Source: Aquanectria penicillioides
Taxonomy: Eukaryota; Ascomycota; Sordariomycetes; Hypocreales; Nectriaceae
Reading direction: 5' to 3'
NCBI GenBank assembly: GCA_003415625.1
Contig: PYIU01000001.1
Coordinates: 2,824,383 to 2,888,382 of the forward strand
DNA length: 64,000 nt
A model generated the notes under the pieces. That model was not told where the DNA came from. It did not search any database and saw only the letters and a list, made by a program, of their open reading frames with translations. Positions 22,329 to 33,931 of the stretch are shown one piece after another. Position 1 is the stretch's first letter. Every line of letters starts with the position of its first letter. The position numbers and the translations under genes are program-made.

Positions 22329-23631
22329 GTAATCACATTCCCTCGGGGATCCTTGAACTTGGTTATGTTTTTTTTCATAATAGCGAGTAGCCATGGACTG
22401 GTTATTGACAGTTTTAAATTTGTCCGATTTTTGGTCTTTTAATGTGAATGACTAAATCGGGTGATTACAAATGTACAATACAAATAATATAAATATTCAA
22501 GCTAAGCTATTATATGTATATTTTATACCCTAAATTTGGATGCAATCTGATCTGTCTCAGTTCGCTTATAGTAAAAATGAGGGAATATTATCCTATACTA
22601 GAGGGGAATTATACAACTTGCAGACTCCTTTTTGCCAATCATGGCCTTGAGGAACCTGACAGACATAGCTAAGGTCACAGGGACCGTCGCAGACCTATGT
22701 CCCCTTTGTTAGAGTTTCCCTACTCGCAGTGTTATCTCTCGTAAACTTTCCTTTAGCTTAGCTAATCAACTAACCATTGCTACATTAGTTGGACCATGGC
22801 AACCGACACGTACTTCCTAAATCACAGAGAAGGGCAAAACCCTCAAGCTAGATATACACGTGGATGAGAAACAACATGTTTACCAAGCTAATCTTGGCTT
22901 TTTAGGGGATAGGGTCGGTTCGTCACTTTGTATCAGGTCGTCAACTCCTTGCGTGGATATGTTGGGTTTATCCTGCATTGGGTGTCGACCTTAAGCCAGA
23001 TCTCAAGCTTCAGCTTGAACATTGCCCTATCGCCGTCCACTGGACAATTTTGCACCTATTAAATTCTTGTCGACATTAAATTAAGTGCAAGACGATAGCA
23101 GATGATACACGTCATCGGACAAAGGTGTGACAACCGAATTGCAAGACCTGATGCAATCGCGTGATCAAGATGCTTATCCGGTCGCTATTAGAAACACAAC
23201 GTCGGTCGCAACAAAGCTTGGCCTGCTCCTAGAGGCGTGGTGAGCCGATGATTTTGAGTCTCCAGTATTAGAATGCATGAACTGGGCAGGATTAAACCCC
23301 ACATTTGTTTCAATGATCGTCGGATGTCTAGGGTGGCCCAGAGTGTGGCGTTTCGTCATTGCAAGGATTACTGCCTTTTCGAGACAACTACCCATACTCT
23401 GGTTAAAGACAATACTGGGTAAGATTACACAAGGACTTGGTTCCTGGCGAAGAATTAAAACAGATAGGAGAATCGGTGAAAATATCACGCCAATCAACAA
23501 GCAATGCCAACTGCATCTCTGATTTTAGTAGCAGGGGTGATTGGGCTTATAGTCCTCAGTTCCTCGCCATGGGTGGATGGCTACTTCCAACAGCGTAACT
23601 TTGTGGCCGCTTCCACTCCTTTGTCTTCATC
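22329..23631. other. Intergenic, no gene recognised
   Basis: 22,400-22,620 is A+T-rich. Overlapping opposite-strand frames at 23174-23500 (minus) and 23277-23522 (plus) have no recognisable motif. The final hundred bases precede the start of the HEWGH protein gene. Confidence 0.4.
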
Positions 23632-25122
23632 ATGGCTGGACCTAACCAACTTCTCGTCTCTCTTTTCTTTTGTTCAATCTCGGTCAGCCTGGCATTGCCG
23701 CGATGTGCTCCCCCTAAGAGCCGGGAGCTCTCGCAGTCTGCGACCACTTTAGCAAGTACAAGTTCTGAACCTGCAACCACGACTTTCACACGCGCAGCCG
23801 TCACTACAAACAATGCTGGTGCTCTCATGACCTCCGTCAGGAATGCCGACACTACAGTAACTCCTACTGTCATAGTCACGGCTGCTGGAACGACCACTCC
23901 CGGGTCTTCTACTAGTACCGAGCCGGCCACCTTTACCGCCAACCCGTCGCTGGGTTCGGGAGGAAGCAACTACACTGACTCCAATCATTTCCGGATTTAT
24001 AATTCGAGCCAGAGCGTAGCTGAGGCTGCTCTCCCGAAGCTGGAGGCGGCCTACGAATGCTTTGTTGGAACACTAGGATGGCGCTCATCAGGCCTTTCCT
24101 ACCTTGCCGACAACGACGACTCATATTACAAAACCAACTTTTACGTCGTTGATTCACTTGACGGAGGAGCAGCTGGAATAACGGTGACTGATTCCGCGTA
24201 TGGAGTGAGCTATGTTGAGGTACTTGGGCAATACCTCACAAACCCTCAAGTCTCCGTCCACGAGTGGGGGCACGCTCTCCATACCGCTCAGAAGACTTGG
24301 GTCGGCCAGGAGCGTACTGGGGCTTGGTGGGAAACGATTGCGAACTGGGTTGCTGAAACCTACGCCACATCTGACATTTGCAACTCGTCTCGGACACACT
24401 ATGGCCAATCTACTCACAACACTATGATTGACCTAGACAAGCTTATCAGTGACTCTTATCAAGTCATAGTTGATGGTACCACTGGTACAGGGAACTATTA
24501 TCAAGCATGGCCGTTTTTTACTTACATGACAACAAACCCCGATAATTACACCGGCCTTGGCCAGGATTCAATACGGCAGCTGATGGTCCAGTACCCAACG
24601 GATAGCAACGAGGATCCCCTTCACACATTGTCACGTGTATCTGAAAATGCCACTGTTGCTGAAGTTGTCGGACGGTATTGGGCACGTATGGCTTACATCG
24701 ACATCGGTCACCCGACTGCCCAGGAGCGCTTCTTCAACCAGCGCTCAAGCCTAAATTACACCAACCTCAAATCCCAGTCAAGTGGATTATACAAGGTCAT
24801 ATCTTCACGGCAGCCCCGCTATATGGGTGCCAATATTATTCCTCTTACAACTTCTGGAGCTGCCACAGTCAACCTAGAAATTTCTTCACAGGGCGAGTTC
24901 ATTGCTACTATTGCTGTATACAACTCAGATACTGGGGATTGCCGTTACATCAATCTTTCCAATGGATCGGGCGCAACCACAATTGAGTCCAACGAGGAAG
25001 GCAGTCTTGTGGTTGCTCATGCTCCGTCAGAACTCATTTTATATAATGCGTTCAACATCTCCGACGCTGTTTCAGCGGGCTTAGACTACACTGTTAACAT
25101 AACTGGAGCTACTATTGATTAG
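23632..25122 (+). CDS. Secreted HEXXH-motif protein (putative metallopeptidase, DUF6055-like)
   Basis: A single intact exon of 496 residues. It starts with a signal peptide ('LLVSLFFCSISVSLALP'), then a Thr/Ser-rich, probably O-glycosylated segment (about residues 30-110), then a globular domain. The zinc-binding motif HEWGH lies at about residues 210-214 in 'NPQVSVHEWGHALHTAQ', with 'GAWWETIANWVAE' shortly after supplying candidate third-ligand Glu residues. Several N-x-S/T sites are consistent with secretion. The C-terminal 100 residues look like a beta-sandwich. The arrangement resembles DUF6055-type proteins; peptidase activity is inferred only from HEXXH. An alternative start lies outside the signal peptide frame, so ATG 23632 is preferred. 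No partner gene is evident nearby. Confidence 0.8.
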   Translation: MAGPNQLLVSLFFCSISVSLALPRCAPPKSRELSQSATTLASTSSEPATTTFTRAAVTTNNAGALMTSVRNADTTVTPTVIVTAAGTTTPGSSTSTEPATFTANPSLGSGGSNYTDSNHFRIYNSSQSVAEAALPKLEAAYECFVGTLGWRSSGLSYLADNDDSYYKTNFYVVDSLDGGAAGITVTDSAYGVSYVEVLGQYLTNPQVSVHEWGHALHTAQKTWVGQERTGAWWETIANWVAETYATSDICNSSRTHYGQSTHNTMIDLDKLISDSYQVIVDGTTGTGNYYQAWPFFTYMTTNPDNYTGLGQDSIRQLMVQYPTDSNEDPLHTLSRVSENATVAEVVGRYWARMAYIDIGHPTAQERFFNQRSSLNYTNLKSQSSGLYKVISSRQPRYMGANIIPLTTSGAATVNLEISSQGEFIATIAVYNSDTGDCRYINLSNGSGATTIESNEEGSLVVAHAPSELILYNAFNISDAVSAGLDYTVNITGATID

Positions 25123-25732
25123 TGGTATAATAGCGCAAGACTTTGTGAGAAAACCTGAGTGGTGTTGCTGCCGGTGGGTAATGGATACCTGGTGTATCGA
25201 GCCGTGATGATATGCAATAGAATGGCGGTCAAACAAACGATGAGCTTCATTATAGAGGACTTTAAAAGCTAGTGAATTGTCGCAGCGTTCACTGCGATAT
25301 TTCTTTACATATCATGCCCTGAACTACCTTGTTGAAGATGATCTGGATACTGTAAGAATGGAATTCAGCGATATTACAAGGTCGAAAATCTAGCAATACG
25401 AGTTCTAGTCAACCCAGTTTGGTGAAATCAAAGTTGATTAAGCACCCTCATTCAGATTCGGATTACAAGGTTAAGATCAAGGAAATCCATGATTTGTGCA
25501 GACATTGAAAAAGTCTTGGTTCTTTGGATCTAACCCTAGCCGTAATCCTGAGGTTCATGTTTCCTGTTGGGGAAACGGCGGGGGAGTGCAATTGTCGCCA
25601 CACAACCACTTTGGCTCCCTTTTTACTATGCCTTTCGGTACGAAAGGTCTTGGTGCTGCCCGACCTCCTACCCACTCTAGATCCCTAGGAATCTCAAGCA
25701 GGAAATTCTCCACGTTCCCTCTTTAGGACTTT
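25123..25732. other. Intergenic, no gene recognised
   Basis: Between the HEWGH gene stop and the left end of the MITE, only short overlapping frames are found (25463-25675 minus, 25496-25726 plus), with no recognisable motif. Confidence 0.4.
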
Positions 25733-26048
25733 TCACGTGAATATCATATATTACAGGGGAAACAAAAGGCCCCGGCTCCGCTCGTGGTTTTGTTATTAGA
25801 GCCTTTCGGTACATACAAGAGATAGAATAGCAAAGGAATACCTAGCGACCAAGTTTAAGGCATAGGTAGCTAAGGGTACCGGGGCCGGTACCCGGCCCCA
25901 GTACCCTTAGCTTTCAAGGCCTTAGCCCTCAGCTCTCAACACCATCACAACACAATCCACAACTCCACACATAATGCAGCTAAAATAATAGAGAAAAGTC
26001 AAGAAGAGAAAGAGAAAGGAACCACTTTAACACATGATATTCACGTGA
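25733..26048 (+). mobile_element. MITE-like element, copy A
   Basis: About 315 bases bounded by terminal inverted repeats CACGTGAATATCAT (25734-25747) and ATGATATTCACGTG (26034-26047). The interior contains a 'GGGGAAACAAAAGG' block, 'CCTTTCGGTAC', a strong palindrome with arms AGCTAAGGGTAC (25868-25879) and GTACCCTTAGCT (25901-25912), and a purine-rich right part. There is no coding capacity. A second copy follows in inverted orientation and a third interrupts the GH78 gene at 31.2-31.5 kb, which shows mobility. The autonomous partner is not in the window. Confidence 0.75.
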
Positions 26049-26096
26049 GAGAAATAAACGGCCAAAAGAAGGAATTTTCAGCAGTCCATTTTAGGA

Positions 26097-26374
26097 TGAG
26101 TAGAGAGAGGTGGGTCGGGCGGTACTAAGACCTTTCTTCTTATTCCTTGCCCTTTCCTTTATTTCTTTGGCTGCATGGCGTTGTATGTTGTGTTGTAGTT
26201 GAGAGCTAAGGGCTAAGGCATTTAAAGCTAAGGTACTAGGGCCGGGCATAGCCCCGGGACCCTTGGTCGCTATGCTATTCCTTTGGTCTGGCCTTCGATC
26301 TATTCCGAAAGGCTCTGACAACAAAACCACTCGCGGCGCCGTAGCCTTTTGTTCCCCCCCTAGGTGAATAAAGT
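26097..26374 (-). mobile_element. MITE-like element, copy B (inverted relative to A)
   Basis: The reverse complement repeats the internal blocks of copy A in order: 'TTTTGTTGTCAGAGCCTTTC', the CCGGGGC/GCCCCGG palindrome region, 'TAGCTCTCAACTACAAC'-like sequence, and the polypurine part. Its outer terminal repeat is degraded ('CCTAGGTGAATAAAG' instead of a perfect terminal repeat). With A it forms a fold-back pair separated by about 50 bases. Ends are approximate. Confidence 0.65.
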
Positions 26375-26804
26375 ATTCTAAATTTGAATCTAAGAGGCAC
26401 TACATAGGAATTAGGTAGCAGAACTGCAAATCCGATAACGCATCGAGACTAGGGCGATATTTCATCTAATGAAGCCAAAGCTGCCTTTGGAAAGAGCATG
26501 GGAGCAAGATAATCAATGGGTAAAAACCAGAATTATCAAAAGCCTTGACAAATTTCACAACGCTGGTGGTGAAAATACCAAAGCGTCGGCGAACCTAACA
26601 GGTTATTGCGCGGATCGCAGGCGAAGAAATATATGACGGGAGTTTAATGTGGCCACAATACTGTAATTTCAAGTGTGTGATTGAAGGAATAGGACTCAAT
26701 TTTATAAATTTCAAAGATTCAATATCTAAGATATCCTAAATAACTGTCGAATGAGACGTGTATGTGAATAAGCTTGGGCTATTCAAGGCACTTGGTTGAA
26801 TGTC
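26375..26804. other. Intergenic, no gene recognised
   Basis: Only short frames are seen. The stretch lies between the fold-back MITE pair and the 3' end of the secreted-protein remnant. Confidence 0.4.
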
Positions 26805-27793
26805 TCAAGCATGCTCTAATACGTACTTGCGCATAGTGCCACAAGTATTGACATTTTCATAGTTCAATCCAAACCCTTTAATCTCTGGAATGATCCGATA
26901 GTAAAGGCTGCCAGTCTTCCCAGTTGCCAAGAATCCAAAGAGCTCGCGCATGCGCTTCGAACGTTTCTTGTCTGCAGAATTTGCCCAAAAATGAGCGAGG
27001 TTCTCGCCGAAATCATGAAGTCTTCCCCCGAGATGCTAGTCTTGTGTGTAATCTGGTAAGAAAATTTGAAGCCAGCGCCCGAGGATCTGCTATCCAGGGC
27101 ACGCTGGTAAATATTACCGCCCGTAAAAGGTGTCAGATGAATATGACCCATGCCATCGGCAAATTCGTAAATGTCAAGGTTCTGTGTGTGGTTACCATGT
27201 CGCAGCCCATTAATGCTGATCACTCGGGTTGGCAGATTGTCGCGTGTAGCAAACCGCGAATGAATTGAGGAGGTGGAGTCTTCGATCGAATGATACTGGG
27301 CACCAGTTGAGTTAATCGACGCAGTAATGTAGTCGATGTTGTATGGATCAAGGTCTTCTCTCTCAACAATGCGTCCAGCTGACTTGTAGGTCTGATAGCG
27401 TCTAGCTAGGTCAAACATGACAACGACAGCCGTGGTAGCGAATGCAACAATGTGAGTACAGGACTCCTTGCCCATCTCCACACAGACCATGTACGCTGTG
27501 ACTCCGCCAAATGTTGAATAAAGAGCCACGGCATGACTCGTTCCATACGTGCCAACGATGTGATCAATTACATCACAAGCATCGTCGCGCTCCGCAAGAT
27601 CAAGGGAAGTAGAGTGAACCTCAATGTCAGAAGTGTCGACCTGGGATTGCCAAGGTTCGAGCGCAGTATTCGGAGCATCACTCTCTGCGACCGCACTTCG
27701 CTTAAAGAAGCCATCATTACCATCAGATTCAAGAGGGTGTGCCAACGCTTGCCCAGCAATGAAAGATGAAAAGAAAAAGAACAAAGACTTCAT
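26805..27793 (-). pseudogene. Secreted protein of unknown function with a frame break near its C-terminus
   Basis: ATG 27793 opens a frame with a clear signal peptide ('MKSLFFFFSSFIAGQALA', cleavage before HPLE). An acidic propeptide-like stretch, a hydrophobic segment 'IVAFATTAVVVMFDLARR' and several N-x-T sites follow. As written, the frame runs 309 codons to 26864. However, from about residue 260 another frame gives far more protein-like sequence ('LAHFWANSADKKRSKRMREL', then 'LYYRIIPEIKGFGLNYENVN') ending at TGA 26805-26807. I therefore think one base or a few are missing near 27,010 and the true C-terminus is the second one. The family is not recognised. A TATATAAATA-like box lies at 27878-27887 (minus strand), about 85 bases upstream of the start. 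Confidence 0.62.
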
Positions 27794-27877
27794 AGTGTAC
27801 CGTTGATTTTGAGTATGTTGTAGTGAATGGGGTAGGTAATGCTGAGCAACAGTTTCTAGGCTCTGAGAAAAGCCATT

Positions 27878-27887
27878 ATTTATATAT
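27878..27887 (-). promoter_or_regulatory. TATA-like box of the secreted-protein gene
   Basis: The minus strand reads TATATAAATA, about 85 bases upstream of ATG 27793, a normal distance for a fungal core promoter. Confidence 0.4.
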
Positions 27888-28674
27888 TAACTTAACTTCA
27901 TAGTGGAAACGCTTTCGTACTATTAAATAACTCAGTCGTCATGCCATGTTCATCGTGTTGGTTGTCCACTGCAGGATTCTTCATCACCTCGTAGCCGAAC
28001 GATCACAGCCTCATGAAGTGGAGTGTTGTTGGTCATGCAGGAACTCTCTAAACTTGAATTACTTTGCCTGTTAGTTCTAGAATCGGGCCTAGCCTCACCT
28101 CCATTGTGGGAAGTATGGATAAGCTAATCTTAAGCATCGTCAAGCATGGATAGGGTCTTCGACCGAAAGCTTATTGGAAACTTATTGGAAGCGAAAAAAA
28201 AAAGTTGTAGAACTCGAACCACAGTCTGCCTCGGGTGATGTGGAGTGAATCGAAATCTGACTCTATACATCACGAAAAAGCGGTCGATCGAGAGATGGTT
28301 CAGACTACCATAAGAATGATATGTGACAGGGATGAGAGTAATCGCGGCTGTAAATAATTCTACGTTCCAGATCGCAAGACACAATTGTCCGTGCATTGGG
28401 GGGTCGTGTATGATATGACTAACCTGACGTGATTGGTCGTGTGGAAGCATTGCGCCCATCCAGCTGACGTATCCTGGCAATTAGCTGGCGCTGTTGGTTC
28501 TATCGCAAAGGAATCCATCGTGTGGTTTCGTAAAATAGCGCATGTCTCTGTGCCGAAATGCCGAGCGGGCCTCCTAAGTGCATGCTGTATTTATATTATC
28601 AAGAGTTTGACTCGGCTATTCCAGTCATCACTTTCTAACTTTCAACACTAGACCTCTTCCTCCTAACGTTTGAT

Positions 28675-29150
28675 ATGCCAGAAAAATCACTGACTGTTGC
28701 CCCTTCACCCAACGCCCAAAGATCAGCTTTGTGGCCTAATGGAACCACAGTCGGGATAATTTCTGCAAACTGTATGCTCGCCGTACTATTCCTTCCACGA
28801 GTGAAAACTGATTACCCAAGTTCTCTATTTTTTTACACTCTTCCTAGACTGCAGGCTATTTTATGTCCTCCATACTGATGGCCCAACATCTCCACACACA
28901 GGTAAAAAGACAAGTTCCCATTTACGAACATGGTTACTAATATACTGCCACTTTATCAGTCCGCCTAATGTCTTTTATTTTGTTTGCTATTGGAGTTCTC
29001 CTGGCAGTTTCAGATCGCGATAAGCATATTGGCCCAACGCTTTCGCTGCATCTTGGATACTTAGCAATCATTTCAATGGGTGTTTGTCTAGCGGCATGGC
29101 TCGCTTGGGTTTCAACCAAGGGTCAAGAGATTAGAAATGGGCGTTTGTAG
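28675..29150 (+). CDS. Hypothetical small membrane protein, gene model uncertain
   Basis: The first frame starts at ATG 28675 ('MPEKSLTVAPSPNAQRSA', then a hydrophobic 'VGIISANCMLAVLFL'), and the second ends at 29150 with two hydrophobic helices and a short basic tail 'STKGQEIRNGRL'. GT..AG candidate introns with a CTAAT branch-like sequence lie between them, but I could not join both frames without ambiguity. No homology is recognised. It could equally be chance frames in intergenic DNA. Confidence 0.25.
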
Positions 29151-29719
29151 ATCGTTCAAGGGCTCATAAGTGTTAGAAAATCTGTCGGTGATATGGGAAT
29201 TCAAAGTTTCTTATTTTGTGTTCCACTAAAGTCGGCCACATTTTAATGAATTGAGCAGTGGGAAGACATGCTTTATTTATGATGGCGGTAGATGACATTC
29301 GCGTTCTCTAATAATTGCATCAGTCAACCAATATATTCATATTACAACACAATTCATTCTGCCAAGGGGAGAAATCACCCAAGCCGGAACTTTCGGTAAT
29401 CATGGCAAAAGAGTTGCTGACCTCGTTATTCTTTGTAACAATTCGTCAGGTAGGTCGATTTACGAAGGCTGAATCCGCCGATTGGTTGTGCTGCTGGCTG
29501 TGGCTTCTGCAGTCCTTATACTTTTCGTCTACCAACCCCCTCTTGTAAGTGTGCGGCCACTGATTTGTATTTGATAGGTTATATGATAAACGAAGCCCGT
29601 GTATGACTCAATAAAGAGACCATGTTGCAAATGTCGTTATATAGTGGCATGAACGGGAAAGAGAATATGTGTATACAGCAAGTTCATATTAGCCTTGCTC
29701 CACAATTCCGTTCTCGGAG

Positions 29720-32371
29720 TTACTTGGTGCGTGCCTCTGCTAACAAAAATCTAGCGCCTTCGATTACCTCGAATTCAGGGCCGGCTTTCTCATAGCCGCC
29801 AACAAGAAACTTCGACTTGTCGGACGCGATAATTAGTGGCCTCGGCGACGTCACCTTAGACCTGGTCCCAACTGATGCGTTAATCGCCACGCTGAAAAGC
29901 CCATCATTGTTGAAGCTCCAGTCCACATCAATGCTACCGTGCTTTGTTGGCAAACGGCCGGCAGATTTCAATCCCAGTGTAAGTGGGGCGACTTGAACTC
30001 AACCCACCCAGGCTTTGAGGTCGTGGCGCCAAGGACATGATTGCATAGTTCAGCCTGGGTCCGGCTGCCCAACCATAGCAAAGACTCTTAACTAGCCGTA
30101 GCCCTAGGCTACCGTCATGATTCATGGTCTCACAAAATGTTCTAGTGTAGTTATCATTCTTCCTCTCGGCCATGGGATACCAAAGGTTTTCTAGCAGTTC
30201 CAATGAACCTCGGCTGTCATTGGAGGCTAGTGCGGCGCGCAAATGGTACGCGGACCTGAAGGGACTGATGTAAGGCTGGAATCCCTTGCTGATGGCACCT
30301 TTGGAAAAGACTAGAGGTCCAGAAGGGGTCATCAACTGTGTTAAGGTAGCTAGGATGGCTTTTGTAGAGTGCTTCGAGTTTACATTGACGCCAGCCAAAA
30401 TGGCGATTGCGTTAGCACCCTGGCTGAATCTAGGAGACAGGCCCTCAGAAATGCAATATGCATGAAAATCGTCGTTCGGAAGTTGTTACCGATTGCCAAG
30501 CGAAATCTCTGCAACCGTTGTTGATCAATTGTGGCATTGATACCGCCATCAACAGGAATAGGCTGACATTCTTGCAGTGCGTAAGCATACAAGACGTTAA
30601 ACTTGGTCACAACGCCACTTTGTGCAGAATCATAATAATTCCAATCTCCTCCAAACGAGGAGTCGGAAACATTGAACAGTCCATTGTCAAGGCACTCGGA
30701 TCAGCCCAATCCAGCATTTTCTGGATCTTGGGAGCCCATTCTCGAGCAAAATCAGCGTCTCCAGTGTGCATGTAAATTCCAGCGACGGCAGTGAAGAAAT
30801 TAAAAGAGTACCCAATCAAATCCGTGATTTGGACATCTGGAGGTCCTCCGAGGGACTTTGCTGAGTTTTTGCCGTGGGAATCAAGAAGGTCTATTGAGCC
30901 AAGTATGTACTCCAAACCGTGCGTACTGGCCAAGGCTGCTGTTCCGGCAAAGTTTAGATCCCCCATGTACGCAATACGATCTCGGCGGGAACCACCCACT
31001 ACACTGCTCATTGGATTTGACCCCATGAAAAAGTCTACGAGGAACGATTTATCAGTCAAACTATACGAGAAGATCTCGTCACCCTGGGAGGTAACGGAGA
31101 GATTCTGGAAGACGGCTCGATGGCCAAACGATGCACCAGCCCCAAACGAGCCAAAGAACCATGTTGTCTGGGAAATTCCCAGTATTTGATGCCATCTATG
31201 GTCACATTGATATCTGTCATGGCGATGTCGGCTTGGACAGAGTGCCACCTATCAAGTGAAAGGGGAAACAAAAGCCACGGCTCCGACCGTAGTTTTGTTG
31301 TCGGGGCCTTTCGGTACGAGAGATAGAAAGCAAAGGAATATCTATCGGACCACCACAACGCAATCCACAACATAATGCAGCTAAAAGATAATAAAGGAAA
31401 GGCAATAAAATAAAAAGAAAAGAACCACTTTGACACATGATATTCACGTGAGGCAGAAGCAAAGGCTAAAAGAGGGAATCAAGGTCTATATTCTCTGCCG
31501 TGGATCCCGCGTGCACAACGATTTTCTGCTCGGCAATATTACATGAGATATAGAGGCCGAAATTGATAGTGTCGAGCAGAACTATGAATCCAAATCCGCC
31601 GAGGAGTGGCTTGACTTTAAACGTCATAGTGTAATAGAGTAATTGGGCAGCAGAAGCTCACCCGTGAGCCTACGGTGCTAAACTATCCACCAAGGCGCCA
31701 TCAGAAGTGACTTCGAGAAAATCCGGGATGGTATTCTTGGGGATCTTGGTCATTTGGATTGTGTGCGCACCAACTAACCAAATGCGGTTTTGTTTTGCAT
31801 TTGAAGAGTGGAACCTCCTAGGTAACTAGGAAATTGGTGTATTATCAATTGAAGGGGTCACACCGATATTTCTCAACGTTAGTGTTCCATGCGAGGATAA
31901 ATTAAGCTTTTGGTATCGAAAAGTACCTTGGATCAGACGATTCTTGACTTTTCCAGGACACTTATGTTATTCTTACTGACCTTGTAGGTATTATGGCGGC
32001 GGCGAGAAGGATTGGGCCTTCAGACTAGCTTAGATTAGGATCCTATAATTGGAAGGCTCTGTCTATTTACCATGTAGTGATTCAATGCGGCTTTGGTTTC
32101 ACCATACGTGATCTCGAGGACCGAAGTATCATCGTCGACGTGAGTAGCTTCAAATGACAAAAAACCCTTCAACAGCTGATTGATAGTCGAAAATAACAAC
32201 TGCCGGCAAGTCATTTGTGGCCGTAAGGGTGAGAGTTTTATTCTGAGCAGCGATGAAACCAGAGTCGCTCGCATTCGTGCGTTTCGTTTCCAGGGCTCTC
32301 ACAGTTGGTAGCAATCTACTATTTTTCGAGAGGAGGAGTGCCAAGCATACGACGAATTGAAGAAGATGCAT
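29720..32371 (-). pseudogene. GH78 alpha-L-rhamnosidase-type six-hairpin glycosidase, broken and interrupted by a MITE
   Basis: Minus-strand pieces in the right order cover a whole secreted GH78-like enzyme. They are: signal peptide and start at 32371 ('MHLLQFVVCLALLLS'); 'PAVVIFDYQSAVEGF' then 'ATHVDDDTSVLEITYGETKA'; 'FGLVGAHTIQMTKIPKNTIP'; a laminin-G-like 'WHSVQADIAMTDINVTIDG'; 'VGGSRRDRIAYMGDLNFAG' and 'LEYILGSIDLLDSHGKNSAK' of the (alpha/alpha)6 domain; 'VTKFNVLYAYALQE'-like; 'GFQPYISPFRSAYHLRAALA'; and the C-terminal beta domain ending at 29720. The enzyme would remove terminal rhamnose from plant glycans outside the cell. At least four frame changes, several stops and a MITE insertion at 31243-31453 disable it. 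A TATA-like ATATAAAT lies at 32423-32430, about 50 bases before the start. Confidence 0.78.
31243..31453 (+). mobile_element. MITE-like element, copy C, inserted in the GH78 gene
   Basis: Copy C shares 'GGGGAAACAAAAG', 'GGGGCCTTTCGGTACGAGAG', 'CAATCCACAACATAATGCAG' and the right terminal repeat ATGATATTCACGTG (31437-31450) with copy A, but is about 100 bases shorter, lacking the central palindrome. Its left terminal repeat is reduced to 'TCAAGTGAAAGG'. It splits the GH78 reading between the 'AENIDLDSLF' and 'WHSVQADIAM' segments, so it is an insertion into former coding sequence. Confidence 0.75.
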
Positions 32372-33931
32372 GTTGCTTAATTGTAGGCTTGAGACGGGAG
32401 AAGTATCAGTCGGAGAGTTGAGATTTATATAATTGACTAGAATCTAATTAATTGTGGATATTATGGGTCACACAACTTCCAGGTGTTTGCAAACAGTGAC
32501 ACCCAATACCCGAGCTTGGAAACGAATGACAGTGATAAGTACTTATGACAGCACTGTCAAGACTTAGCTACGAATAGTCACGACTTAGCACCTGAAGATG
32601 GGTTATAGCCCGAACGATGATCCTCAAATTGAGTTGTGGGGTGTGATAAGATCCCTGATTGGTCAAGTATGTGGGTGTTGAAAGCTTTCTCGGACACTGG
32701 ACGAGCTTCGGATAACTCGTAACAGGCCAAATTGGCACTGTGGTACTTTGGTCTGAGGTTCATCAAACTTCGCTGGTGAATAATTTTGCATTTCAAATTT
32801 ACTGGATCGCATGCGAAAAGTCAAGGCGTGCACGTTACCGGCGCGGCCTGCACCATCCTAAGTAAACTCGTTAATTCCTTTCACAAGACTGTAATGGTCG
32901 AAGTAAGACCTTGTTGTGATTTTTTGTCCATGGAGCATAGTTGAGCTAGAGTGCTGCTGCTCGTGCATGAGTATTGGATGCCATGAAATGTTTCGATATA
33001 CATAATGTGCAGAATACAGCCAGCTAACCAATCATCATTAGCTTATAGTAAACCTGCCAAGTTACGAAGGCCCATTACGAATCACTCCCCTGATCCCTGG
33101 TCGGATACTTTTTTATGAAAGATTATTTAGGCCTTGCTTGATTACGTACCGTTTCTCAAGAATTAGCAACAATTACTCCCCGCCAAATGCCAAGCAGCGG
33201 CCCCTCCCAGACACGCTCAGTTGAAACTGCAGAGGAGAAGTAGGTCGAATAACTCGTAGTCAGCTCATACTCCGCGTTCCCATGCGACCTGAGTCGGTGT
33301 TTTAGATCGCCTAAACAGATATGAAGGGCATGACTGTTGATCCAATAGCTTCTATGAGTGGACAATGACCAACCAATGAGTGCCAGATACGAACAAATTG
33401 TTTTCACTATATAAGCACGCAAATAGTCAAATATCACTCAGGATATTCCATTCTTGTTTGTTAGAGTGGATCATCAATTGTCTCCTGTGAGTGTGTAGGA
33501 TATGCTGGTATTTCGTGGGACTGCAAGCCTCTGAGTTAACAAGGTAAAGTGTGCAACACAAAATCTACCACATGTAGCAGGCAAGGTTAGTGTCATCATA
33601 GGGATATTTACTAGTAGGGGGTATAGCTAAAGGATTTGAACTCAACCATGATCTATACAGATGCAAAGAATATATGAATATCATTGCCGACATCACATGT
33701 GCAGTTTGAAAAAGTCTTCATCTGGAAGAGTTGTATAGACACTCTACAGAATCCTTTTGTTTTCAGTGATTTTTACATGTATAATTGTGCTATACCAGTA
33801 GCAAATTGTTCAAGAAGTAAACTATGATCAGACAAGGCGAGAAATTGATCCATCAAAATGTGGCGAATATTTTTTACTTCATTAACAATCCTCAGACAGA
33901 TCTTAGGGCACTATAAGACCCTCAACAGTGT
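32372..33931. other. Intergenic, no gene recognised
   Basis: Apart from the GH78 TATA-like box at the left edge, only short frames without motifs are found (for example 32578-32796 and 33156-33437, both minus). Confidence 0.4.

Larger units (their letters stand above)
27794..29719. other. Intergenic region with possible small membrane protein
   Basis: Most of this stretch has no recognisable gene. At 28675-29150 two plus-strand frames separated by intron-like signals (GTAAAAAGAC..TTTATCAG at about 28902-28960) could encode one small protein; the second frame, 28968-29150, reads 'MSFILFAIGVLLAV' and 'LGYLAIISMGVCLAAWLAWV', two hydrophobic helices. No family is recognised. The minus-strand frame 28130-28480 and plus-strand frame 29315-29548 show nothing identifiable. 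Confidence 0.35.
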
